From NCBI GenBank assembly GCA_038135065.1, contig JAYPWI010000011.1:36263-100262 (forward strand): a stretch of 64,000 bases of DNA, written 5' to 3'. This DNA comes from JAYPWI01 sp038135065. GTDB taxonomy: Bacteria; Actinomycetota; Acidimicrobiia; Acidimicrobiales; Poriferisodalaceae. A program made the position numbers and the translations under genes. The notes under the pieces were generated by a model. The model saw nothing but the letters and a program-made list of their open reading frames with translations, was not told the origin of the DNA and did no database searches. Of the stretch, positions 43,153 to 51,099 are shown in pieces (the stretch's first letter is position 1; the number at the start of each line of letters is the position of its first letter).

Positions 43153-44412
43153 GTGGCACTGGTCGAACCGGCAGAGATTCCAGCTCCGGACGAGAACAAC
43201 GAGTGGCGGCTCGACACGCCGGGCTCGACGGGGTGGGAACGTTCGCCTCATCCCGAGGCTGCGGACAAGTACTTCATGGTGTCCACCGACGGACACGCCC
43301 AAGAGCCCCCCACCCTGTGGGCGGAACGCATCGACGAAAAGTACCGGGATCGCCTCCCGGGGGTCATCCTCGGATCGAAGGGGGAGAAGTACCAGAAGAC
43401 CGAGGGGTTCCGGACCCCCCAGCGCCTGCTCGACACCAAGCTCGAGGGACAGGACGCCCTCCGCAACCGGTCGGGCCGCACCCCCGAGGAACGCTTGGCC
43501 GACCTGGCGGCGGACGGCACCGACGCCGAGGTGATCTTCCCCAACAAGGGCCTCACCATGTGGGCCACCTCGGACCCACAGTTCAGTCACGCCATGTGCA
43601 GGGTCTACAACGACTGGGCCTGGGAGACCTTCGGGGAGTTCAACGACCAGCTCGCCCCGATGGCCTGCGTGGCCCCCGCTGCTCTCGAAGAGACCATCGC
43701 CGAGATCCAACGCTGTGCCGATCTCGGCTTCCGTGGGCTGCAGCTGCCGGCCAAGCCCGAGTGGGGGGCTCCCGACGTGGACGCCCTCAACTACAACCTG
43801 AAGGAGTTCGACCCCCTCTGGGCGTGCATCACCGAGGTCGACCTCCCCGTCACCTTCCACATCTCGACTGGACGTGACCCCCGCACCTCGCGCAGCCGTG
43901 GCGGGGCGGTCATCAACTACGCCGTGCACAGCCTGTCCCAGAACATCGAGCCCATCGCCAACCTGTGCGCATCGGGGGTCTGCGAGCAGTTCCCGACCCT
44001 GCGCTTTGGCTCCGTCGAGGCCGGCATCGGCTGGGTGGCCTGGAGTCTGCAGGCCATGGACGAGGCCTACCTCAAGCACCACATGTGGGTCCGACCGAAA
44101 CTGGAGATGTTGCCCAGCGAGTACTTCAAGCGGCAGGGCTTCGCCACCTTCCAGGAGGATCCCGTCGGACTGTTCCTGGCCGAGAAGTTCGAGCTGGTCG
44201 ACAACATGATGTGGGCCAACGACTATCCCCACCACGAGGGCAGTTGGCCCCATTCGGCGCAGGCCATCGAGCGGCAGATGGGGGACCTGAGCGACGCAAC
44301 GCGGGCCCGCATCCTGGGTCTCAATGCAGCCGAGGTGTTCAAGTTCCCGATCCCTGAGCGCTTCCAGGGGCACGACGACGCCCGGGCCGTGGCCCAGGGC
44401 AACGGCGGCTGA
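43153..44412 (+). CDS. Amidohydrolase_2 family metal-dependent hydrolase
   Basis: The 419-aa TIM-barrel protein has 'FMVSTDGHAQEPPTLWAERI' with the D-x-H first-strand motif (near residue 40), 'PVTFHISTGRDPR' with the barrel His, and 'NMMWANDYPHHEGSWPHS' with the terminal Asp-His motif (near 354). Relatives occur in aromatic and terpenoid degradation as decarboxylases or C-C hydrolases. GTG 43153 is chosen from the strong SD. The next gene, an epoxide hydrolase, starts 3 nt after the stop, so these two act in one operon. It resembles the amidohydrolase at 2844 only in family. Confidence 0.88.
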   Translation: MALVEPAEIPAPDENNEWRLDTPGSTGWERSPHPEAADKYFMVSTDGHAQEPPTLWAERIDEKYRDRLPGVILGSKGEKYQKTEGFRTPQRLLDTKLEGQDALRNRSGRTPEERLADLAADGTDAEVIFPNKGLTMWATSDPQFSHAMCRVYNDWAWETFGEFNDQLAPMACVAPAALEETIAEIQRCADLGFRGLQLPAKPEWGAPDVDALNYNLKEFDPLWACITEVDLPVTFHISTGRDPRTSRSRGGAVINYAVHSLSQNIEPIANLCASGVCEQFPTLRFGSVEAGIGWVAWSLQAMDEAYLKHHMWVRPKLEMLPSEYFKRQGFATFQEDPVGLFLAEKFELVDNMMWANDYPHHEGSWPHSAQAIERQMGDLSDATRARILGLNAAEVFKFPIPERFQGHDDARAVAQGNGG

Positions 44413-44415
44413 ACG

Positions 44416-45567
44416 GTGAGCGACATCCGGCCGTTCACCATCGACATCGCCGACGAGCAATTGGACGACCTCTCCCGGCGTCTGTCCGGCACTCGCTGGC
44501 CCGAACGGGAGCTGGTCGACGACTGGTCGCAGGGGATTCCCCTCGCCTACACCCGAGAGGTGGCCGAGTACTGGGCAGACGGGTACGACTGGCGAGCCCG
44601 GGAAGCCCTGCTGAACCGCTTCGATCAGTTCGTGACCGAGATCGACGGGGTTGACATCCACTTCGTCCACCAGCGGTCCTCGAATCCCGATGCCTTCCCG
44701 CTCCTCATCACCCACGGCTGGCCGGGATCGATCGTCGAGTTCCAGAAGGTCATCGGCCCCCTCACCGACCCCGCTGGCGAGGGAGGCTTCGGGGGTACGG
44801 CAGCCGATGCCTTCCACGTCGTGGCGCCCTCGCTGCCCGGCTACGGGTTCAGTGGCAAGCCCCCCCATCACGGCTGGGGGGTCGAGAAGATCGCCCAGGT
44901 GTGGGCCGAGCTGATGGCCCGCCTCGGGTACGACCGCTGGGGTGCCCAGGGCGGGGACTGGGGGGCTGCGGTCACCACCCAGATCGGCCGCGACGCAGCC
45001 CAGGGCAACGGCTGTGTGGCAATCCACACCAACATGCCGCTGGGGCGGCCGACCCCCGAGGCCAAGGCCAACCCCACCCCCGAGGACCAGGACGCTTTCG
45101 CATCGGGGGCCCACTACTCGAACTGGGACTCTGGCTACTCCAAGGAACAGAGCACCCGGCCTCAGACCGTGGGGTACGGGCTCACCGACTCCCCGGTGGG
45201 GCAGATGGCCTGGATCATGGAGAAGATGTGGGCCTGGACCGACTGTGACGGGCATCCGGAGAACGCCCTGTCCCGTGACGAGATGCTCGACAACGTGATG
45301 CTGTATTGGCTGACCGCGTCGGGGGCATCGTCGGCTCGCCTGTACTGGGAGAGCTTCGGGAACATGGCCGGTCGGGGTCGGGTCGAGGTGCCCACCGGGG
45401 TCGCGTCGTTCCCCCACGAGATCATCCGGGCCCCACGCAGCTGGTGTGAGGCGGGCTACAACATCACCCACTGGACGAAGATGGAGGCCGGCGGCCACTT
45501 CGGTGCATGGGAGCAGCCCGAGGCGTTCGTGGCCGATCTGCGCACCTTCTTCGCCACCGTGCGCTGA
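44416..45567 (+). CDS. Epoxide hydrolase (microsomal type, EHN domain)
   Basis: The 383-aa protein has the epoxide hydrolase N-terminal region ('IADEQLDDLSRRLSGTRWPE', residues about 11-30) and an alpha/beta-hydrolase core. The oxyanion motif 'LLITHGWPGSIVEF' (near 97) comes first. The nucleophile Asp is in 'WGAQGGDWGAAVT', and the base His in 'MEAGGHFGAWEQPEAF'. It opens epoxides with water to diols. It lies between an amidohydrolase and a Rieske oxygenase with an overlap of one base to the latter, so it may act on a product of oxygenase chemistry. Juvenile-hormone-type activity is not implied. Confidence 0.92.
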   Translation: MSDIRPFTIDIADEQLDDLSRRLSGTRWPERELVDDWSQGIPLAYTREVAEYWADGYDWRAREALLNRFDQFVTEIDGVDIHFVHQRSSNPDAFPLLITHGWPGSIVEFQKVIGPLTDPAGEGGFGGTAADAFHVVAPSLPGYGFSGKPPHHGWGVEKIAQVWAELMARLGYDRWGAQGGDWGAAVTTQIGRDAAQGNGCVAIHTNMPLGRPTPEAKANPTPEDQDAFASGAHYSNWDSGYSKEQSTRPQTVGYGLTDSPVGQMAWIMEKMWAWTDCDGHPENALSRDEMLDNVMLYWLTASGASSARLYWESFGNMAGRGRVEVPTGVASFPHEIIRAPRSWCEAGYNITHWTKMEAGGHFGAWEQPEAFVADLRTFFATVR

Positions 45568-46925
45568 TGGAACAGGGGCCCGGCCGGGGCAGGGCGACCA
45601 CACCCCTGGCCAGCGGGGTTGCGTGGGCCGATGAGCCCTACCACGTCGAAGTATCGGTCGACCGCTACCTCGATCCCGAGATCACGCAGCAAGAGCTGAC
45701 TGCGATGTGGCCCCGGGTGTGGCAGGTTGCCTGCTCCTTGGACCATGTCGCTCAGCCCGGCGACGTCTACGAGCATCGCTGCGGCCCGCTGTCGGTGCTG
45801 GTCGTCCGAGGCGACGACGGAGCGCTGAGAGGCTTCCAGAACGTCTGCCGTCATCGGGGCAACCTGCTGTGTCAGGGAGCGGCTCAGGGGCTCACCGAGC
45901 TGCGGTGTGGCTTCCACAACTGGTCCTGGAACCTCAGCGGAGCGCTACGCGAGGTGCCATCGCGGCGAGCGTTCGGGGCCCTGCGCAATGACGACCTTCC
46001 CCTGATCCCGGTGGCCGTGGACACCTGGGGGCCCCTGGTATTCGTGAACCTCGACCTCGACGGGGCAGCGGCCGAGCCACTCGACGCCTGGCTGGAAGGG
46101 GTGCCTGCGGACACCGCGTGGGTGGGGATCGACGACTTTCGGTGCGGGGTGACCACCACCACACCGGTCAGCTGTAACTGGAAGGTGGTCGCCGAGGGCT
46201 TCTCGGAGACGTATCACGTCCCTGGCTTGCACCCCGAGATGGCGGTCTCGTTCGACGAGTTGCACGCCCCCCAACACCTGTGGGATCGCCACGCAGTGAG
46301 CTACCAGACCTACGGGGTTCCGAGCCCCCGCCTGGGGGGCAGGGCGGGCGGCATCAGCGATGCCGAGGTCTGGGAGTCGTTCTGCCTGACCCAGGGAGGG
46401 CGCCTGGGGCTGGATCCCGACACCACCATGCCCATGCCGGCCGCGGAGCCGGGTCAGGGTGCCTACGAACTGCTCGCGGCAGCCATCCGAGAAGACGCGG
46501 CCGGGCGGGGCGTGGACCTGTCGGCGTTCGACGACGACGACATCATGGGCCTGCGCCAGTACAACCTGTTCCCCAATGCCACGGTGCTCGTCAGCGCCGA
46601 CTCGTTCAACGTGCTGGTTGCCCGACCCTCCGAGAGGGTCGATCGGGCCGAGTTGCACACGATGCACTTCCGGCGCCAGCCCACCGGTGCTCCGCACACC
46701 CCGCCACCGTCGGTGGTGAACCCCCTCGACGGTGAACGCCTCGGGGTGGTGTTCAACCAGGACGTGCGGGTCATGGCTGCCATCCAGCGGGGTATGGCCC
46801 AACCGGGGCTGACCCACACCGTGGTGTCGAGCGAGGAGCGTCGCATCCTCAACAGCCATCGGGTCATGGCCGGGTACCTGGGTACCGAACCGCCGAACTG
46901 GCCGCCACGGGGCCACACGGCCTGA
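45567..46925 (+). CDS. Rieske non-haem iron oxygenase (alpha subunit-like)
   Basis: The 452-aa protein has the Rieske cluster 'NVCRHRGNLLC' and 'CGFHNWSWNLSGALRE', so C-x-H and C-x-x-H are present. The iron site starts with 'NWKVVAEGFSETYHVPGLHPE', with two His. It has low similarity to the Rieske enzyme at 40736 outside these motifs, so it is a different branch. Its start overlaps the epoxide hydrolase stop by one base (TGATG), so the amidohydrolase, epoxide hydrolase and this oxygenase form an operon. The electron-transfer partners are not nearby. Confidence 0.92.
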   Translation: MEQGPGRGRATTPLASGVAWADEPYHVEVSVDRYLDPEITQQELTAMWPRVWQVACSLDHVAQPGDVYEHRCGPLSVLVVRGDDGALRGFQNVCRHRGNLLCQGAAQGLTELRCGFHNWSWNLSGALREVPSRRAFGALRNDDLPLIPVAVDTWGPLVFVNLDLDGAAAEPLDAWLEGVPADTAWVGIDDFRCGVTTTTPVSCNWKVVAEGFSETYHVPGLHPEMAVSFDELHAPQHLWDRHAVSYQTYGVPSPRLGGRAGGISDAEVWESFCLTQGGRLGLDPDTTMPMPAAEPGQGAYELLAAAIREDAAGRGVDLSAFDDDDIMGLRQYNLFPNATVLVSADSFNVLVARPSERVDRAELHTMHFRRQPTGAPHTPPPSVVNPLDGERLGVVFNQDVRVMAAIQRGMAQPGLTHTVVSSEERRILNSHRVMAGYLGTEPPNWPPRGHTA

Positions 46926-46971
46926 TCGTCGCCGTCCGGTCGGCGCAACACCTCGACTGGGCGAGCAGGGC

Positions 46972-46977
46972 TACCGT
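46972..46977 (+). promoter_or_regulatory. -10 element TACCGT (leaderless start at 46984)
   Basis: TACCGT ends 6 nt before the ATG at 46984. Confidence 0.55.
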
Positions 46978-46983
46978 TCGGTC

Positions 46984-47397
46984 ATGTCCGAGATCGACGC
47001 CACCCTCACCGACTTCCTCCATGATGTGATGCCCTTTGCCGGGGTGCTCGGTATCGAGGTCGTGTCCGCCGACAGCGAGGCGGTGATCGCAGAGGTCAGC
47101 TGGGCCGCCGATCGCTGCACCAGTGGGGGCATCCTCCACGGCGGGTACCTGATGGCGGTGGCCGACACCCTGGGCGGGGCGCTGGCCACGTACAACCTGC
47201 CCGCCGGAGCCGGGACGGCCACCATCGAATCCAAGACTAACTTCCTGCGAGCCGCTCCTGCAGGTACGTACACGGCCACCACTACGGCGGTCCACGTCGG
47301 ACGGACGACCATCGTGGCCCAGACCGACATCACCCGGGCCGACGGCAAGTTGGTGACCCGCACCACCCAGACTCAGGCCGTCATCCCCGCAGGGTGA
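46984..47397 (+). CDS. PaaI-type hotdog thioesterase
   Basis: The 137-aa protein has the hotdog fold of PaaI-like acyl-CoA thioesterases. It shows 'FAGVLGIEVVSADSEAVIAEVSW' (domain mark), 'SGGILHGGYLMAVADTLGG' (catalytic HGGxxxxxAD segment, near residue 50), and 'TIESKTNFLRAAPAGTYTATT'. Such enzymes release free acids from aromatic or medium-chain acyl-CoA. It has a leaderless start and follows the Rieske operon by 58 nt. The substrate is unknown. Confidence 0.88.
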   Translation: MSEIDATLTDFLHDVMPFAGVLGIEVVSADSEAVIAEVSWAADRCTSGGILHGGYLMAVADTLGGALATYNLPAGAGTATIESKTNFLRAAPAGTYTATTTAVHVGRTTIVAQTDITRADGKLVTRTTQTQAVIPAG

Positions 47398-47421
47398 ACG
47401 CCGCAGCGACCGTCGACGTTG

Positions 47422-48564
47422 TCACCGCACGGCAGGCTGGAACTGACCCGGGTCGAGCGGGCTGTCCCATCCGGTGGGGGAGAACAGGCTTGCGCCGAGG
47501 CGCCCGATCTCGTCGCTCGACTTGGCGGCCGATCCATTGCCCCCCACGGCAACGGCAACCGAGTCGTCCACCCAGCCGATGTAGGGGTGTCCCGTCGGGG
47601 TGGTGGTCACCACACACGGCCAGTGGATCAGGTCGTGGAGGTCATGGTCGGGGAGCAGGGCCCGCAACGAGCCGTCGAGGGCGGCGATCTCGTCTGGGTC
47701 GCCCCGGCCTCGGAACCACTCGAGCAGGTCGGATCCGTTCAGTGAACCGGCGGCCTGCAGGTGCCCGCCGATCTTGAGGCGGCTCACCCCATCGGGATAG
47801 GTCACGGGAGGCACCCAGTAGATCTCTGCAAGTCGGTCGTCGGCCGGATCTTGGGCGATCAGGCTGGGAAGCTCGGTCGGTGCAGGATCGAGCCGGGCGG
47901 CCAGGGTGGTGCGGGGGCAGCGGTCCACAACCAGGTCGACGTCGAACAGACCCTCACCGAAGGCGCCTGTGGTGAGCAGTGCCCGATCGGCGGTGAGCGA
48001 GCCCCAGTCGCCGCCGACCTCTAGGCGCCCACCCGGTCGCGACCAGTCGGTCACGGTGTGGGGAATCACCACCGTCCCGGCCCGGAGGGCCAACAGGTTC
48101 TGGGCTGCGACCAGGCGTCGAGGGTTGATGTACCCGGCCGGAGGTCCCTCGTACAGCACCGGGTGTCGCTCGCCTAGGACGATGCCATGGGTGCGACGGA
48201 TCAGGGCCGGATCCACCAGGGTGGCGTCGCTGCCGTGCTCCCGGGCCCTGGTCACCCAGTGATCGGCGTCGTGATACGAGGTCACCAGGCCACAGGCCGT
48301 GTGGAAGGCGATGCCCGAGCGGGCGGCGATGTCGGGGTACCGGGCGGTGGCGGCCGCAGCCAGGGCCGTCCAGGTAGAGGTTCGTCCGGCGATGCGGGTG
48401 ATCCGCCCCTCGTCGGGGTGGCTGCAGAACGGGCCCGTCCAGGTCGAGGGATCCATGGGCTCCGGCGGCCCGATCAGGGCGACCCGGTGCCCGGTCTCGG
48501 CCAGGTGCCGAGCGGCCGCGCTGCCGATCATGCCCCGGCCGATGATGGCGATCTCGACGTGCAC
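47422..48564 (-). CDS. FAD-dependent amine/amino-acid oxidoreductase (DAO family)
   Basis: The 380-aa flavoprotein has 'IAIIGRGMIGSAAARHLAETGHRVALIG' (FAD motif, domain mark), and a C-terminal 'TTTPTGHPYIGWVDDSVAVAVGGNG' (domain mark) that recalls N-methyl-amino-acid oxidases such as MSOX and N-methyltryptophan oxidase. These enzymes oxidise secondary amines or amino acids with O2. The 'GHPYIG' motif is a weak version of the usual flavin-attachment surroundings, and no Cys is at the covalent flavin site. GTG 48564 starts it. It lies 11 nt after the class II aldolase on the same strand. Confidence 0.82.
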   Translation of the reverse strand: MHVEIAIIGRGMIGSAAARHLAETGHRVALIGPPEPMDPSTWTGPFCSHPDEGRITRIAGRTSTWTALAAAATARYPDIAARSGIAFHTACGLVTSYHDADHWVTRAREHGSDATLVDPALIRRTHGIVLGERHPVLYEGPPAGYINPRRLVAAQNLLALRAGTVVIPHTVTDWSRPGGRLEVGGDWGSLTADRALLTTGAFGEGLFDVDLVVDRCPRTTLAARLDPAPTELPSLIAQDPADDRLAEIYWVPPVTYPDGVSRLKIGGHLQAAGSLNGSDLLEWFRGRGDPDEIAALDGSLRALLPDHDLHDLIHWPCVVTTTPTGHPYIGWVDDSVAVAVGGNGSAAKSSDEIGRLGASLFSPTGWDSPLDPGQFQPAVR

Positions 48565-48575
48565 CGACGGTTCGC

Positions 48576-49331
48576 TCAGCCAGCCAGGTCGGGGAACAGG
48601 CGCAGGGCCCGTCGGACCACCATCGGCCAGGCATAGGTGACGTTCGCCTCCCCGAGGCCGCCGGCACCGATGGCTGCGGTGGCCTCGACGGTGCCCATCG
48701 GGGGTTCGTTGATCTTGGCCCCGCCGGCCATGACCCTGACCTGGACCTGGCAGGCCCGTTCGAGGTAGTAGGCCCGGGTGAAGGCCTCCGCGACCGAGGT
48801 GCCAACGACCAGGGTGCCGTGGTTGCGGAGCATGAGGACGCCGTTGGTGCCGAGATCCCGAACCAGTCGCTCCCGTTCGTCGAGGTCGTTGGCTACCGAT
48901 TCGTAGTCGTGGTAGCCGATACCGAACCCGTGGACGAACATGGACGTCTGGTTGATGGCCAACAGGCCGTCGGCCATGGATGCCACTGCCTGGCCGTCCG
49001 GAGTGTGGAGGTGCATGACACAGGCGGCGTCATCGCGGCCCATGTGGCACGCCGAGTGGATGACGAAGCCGGCCGGGTTCGTCGTGTGCTCGGTGGGAAT
49101 GACGGCGTTGCCTTCCATGTCGACCTTCACCAGATTCTGGGGGGTGATCTCGTCGAACCCGAGGTCGAAGGGGTTGAGGAGGAAATGGTGGTCCGGCCCT
49201 GGCACCCGCGCCGACAAGTGGGTGTAGATCAAGTCGTCCCAGCCCCAGTGGTGGAACATGCGGTAGGCGATGGCCAGGTCCCGCCTGACCTCCCATTCCT
49301 CGCTGCTGATGTGGCCCAGATCACCCGTCAT
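48576..49331 (-). CDS. Class II aldolase/adducin family protein
   Basis: The 251-aa protein has the zinc-dependent aldolase signature. 'LNPFDLGFDEITPQNLVKVD' precedes the ligands, 'VMHLHTPDGQAVASM' gives the HLH pair (near residue 107-109) and 'VLMLRNHGTLVVGTSV' the third His (near 171). Family members cleave fuculose- or rhamnulose-type phosphates, or act as epimerases and decarboxylases. No sugar-kinase genes are near, so an actual sugar pathway is doubtful. ATG 49331 has a TACCCT box 6 nt upstream and is followed by the DAO-type gene. Confidence 0.88.
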   Translation of the reverse strand: MTGDLGHISSEEWEVRRDLAIAYRMFHHWGWDDLIYTHLSARVPGPDHHFLLNPFDLGFDEITPQNLVKVDMEGNAVIPTEHTTNPAGFVIHSACHMGRDDAACVMHLHTPDGQAVASMADGLLAINQTSMFVHGFGIGYHDYESVANDLDERERLVRDLGTNGVLMLRNHGTLVVGTSVAEAFTRAYYLERACQVQVRVMAGGAKINEPPMGTVEATAAIGAGGLGEANVTYAWPMVVRRALRLFPDLAG

Positions 49332-49337
49332 GACGCC

Positions 49338-49343
49338 AGGGTA
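49338..49343 (-). promoter_or_regulatory. -10 element TACCCT (leaderless start at 49331)
   Basis: On the minus strand TACCCT ends 6 nt before the ATG at 49331. Confidence 0.5.
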
Positions 49344-49385
49344 GCTGGGCCGCCACAGTTGGATCCGGCCCCGACACCGCCAGGG

Positions 49386-49415
49386 TTCTAGTATTCGAAC
49401 TGTTATTCGATTGTC
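49386..49415 (+). promoter_or_regulatory. AT-rich promoter/operator with TTCGA inverted repeat before BVMO
   Basis: In this GC-rich window a 25-bp AT-rich patch holds TATTCGA twice, 12 bp apart, and TCGAA-6-TTCGA as an inverted repeat (49395-49410). A TAGTAT box at 49389 may be the -10. The BVMO start at 49436 has a GGGGGG SD, so it is leadered. Confidence 0.45.
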
Positions 49416-49435
49416 GCCAGCACCCGGGGGGAACC

Positions 49436-51099
49436 ATGGCCGAGACTTCGATGAGCGGGAGCATCGACCGAGAGGTCGACGTGGTGGTGATCGGCGCTGG
49501 ATTCGCCGGTCTGTACGCCAACCGGCGTCTGCGTGACGAGATGGGGCTCGACGTGGTGGTCATCGAGGCGGGCACCGAGGTCGGGGGAACCTGGTACTGG
49601 AACCGGTACCCGGGGGCCCGCTGCGACTCCGAGTCCTACATGTACTGCTTCGCCTTCGACCAGGACCTGATGCAGGACTGGGAGTGGAGCGGCAAGTACC
49701 CCGAGCAGCCCGAGATCCTCCGGTACCTCAACCACGTCGCTGATCGGTTCGACCTGCGCCGCAACATCGAGTTCGAGACGAGGGTGAACGCAGCCCACTT
49801 CGACGATCGCACCGAACGCTGGGTCATCGAGACCGACCAGGGCGAACGGATCGGCTGCCAGTTCCTGGTCACCGCCATCGGCTGCCTGTCCTCCGGCCAG
49901 ATCCCCAACTTCCCGGGTCGGGACCGATTCACGGGCGAAGCCCACCACACGGGGGCCTGGCCTCATGAAGGGGTCGACTTCACCGGCAAGCGGGTCGCCG
50001 TGATCGGCACCGGGTCCAGTGGTGTGCAGTCCATCCCGGTGATCGCCCAGCAGGCCGACCACCTCTACGTGTTCCAGCGCACGCCGCAGTACATGATCCC
50101 GGCCCGTCACGGCACCGTCGACAAGTCGGTGCTCGACGAGATCAAGGCCGACTACGACCGCATCTACGACAAGGCCCGTCACTCGATGGGCGGCTTCCCG
50201 TACGACGTGGTGGATCGGTCGGCGTTGTCGGTCCCCGATGAGGAACGGGATGCCATCTTCGAGGAGCAGTGGGCGGCCGGTGGTTTCAAATTCGTGTTCG
50301 CCAGCTTCAGCGACCTGCGGACCAATCTCGATGCCAGCAACCTGGCCGGTGACTTCATCCGCCGGAAGATCCGTCAGACGGTGAACGACCCCGAGGTCGC
50401 CGAGCAGTTGGTGCCCCACGACCATCCCTTCGGCTCCAAGCGGACCCTCATCGACACCAACTACTTCGAGACCTACAACCGGGACAACGTCACCCTGGTC
50501 GACATCAGGGATCGGGTCATCGACGAGATCACCGAGACGGGCGTCGTGGTGGGCGACGATCACTACGAGGTCGATGTGATCGTGTACGCCACAGGCTTTG
50601 ATGCGATGACTGGTTCGTTCAACCGCATCGACATCCAGGGGCGCGGGGGCGAGCGCCTGCGCGACACCTGGGAGGCCGGGCCGCTGACCTACCTGGGGTT
50701 CATGGTGAACGGTNNNNNNNNNNCGGTTTCCCGAACATGTTCATGGTCACCGGCCCCGGTTCGCCGTCGGTGCTGACCAACATGCCCATCGCGATCGAGC
50801 AGCACGTCGACCTGGTGGCTGACACCATCGGCCACATGCGGGCTGAGGACTTGGCCACCATCGAAGCGCAGGCCGATGCCCAGGCCGCCTGGGTGGAGCA
50901 CGTGAACGAGGTTGCCAAGCCGACGATGTTCATGCACGCCAACTCGTGGTACCTGGGAGCGAACATCCCCGGGAAGCCCCGGGTGTTCATGCCCTACAGC
51001 GGAGGCATGGGCCCCTATCGCCAGAAGTGCGAGGAGATCGTGGCCAATGGGTACGAGGGGTTCACCCTCACCCGGGCCGAGGTGCCCGTCGCCGACTAG
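49436..51099 (+). CDS. Baeyer-Villiger monooxygenase (intact after removing an assembly artefact)
   Basis: The flavoprotein has 'VVVIGAGFAGLYANRRLRDEM', 'EVGGTWYWNRYPGARCDSESYMY', the BVMO signature 'FTGEAHHTGAWP' (FxGxxxHxxxWP), and 'VAVIGTGSSGVQSIPVI'. A 10-N gap at 50714 breaks the frame near 'TYLGFMVNG'. CGGT is repeated on both sides (50710-50713 and 50724-50727), and deleting 50714-50727 (14 nt) gives 'MVNGFPNMFMVTGPGSPSVL', typical for cyclohexanone monooxygenase-like enzymes, with 549 aa in frame. It converges on the other BVMO, and the two stop codons share CTAG. Confidence 0.9.
50714..50727. other. Assembly artefact: 10 N plus duplicated CGGT in the BVMO gene
   Basis: Deleting these 14 nt restores the conserved 'NGFPNMF' motif and makes the gene length divisible by three. 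Confidence 0.85.
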
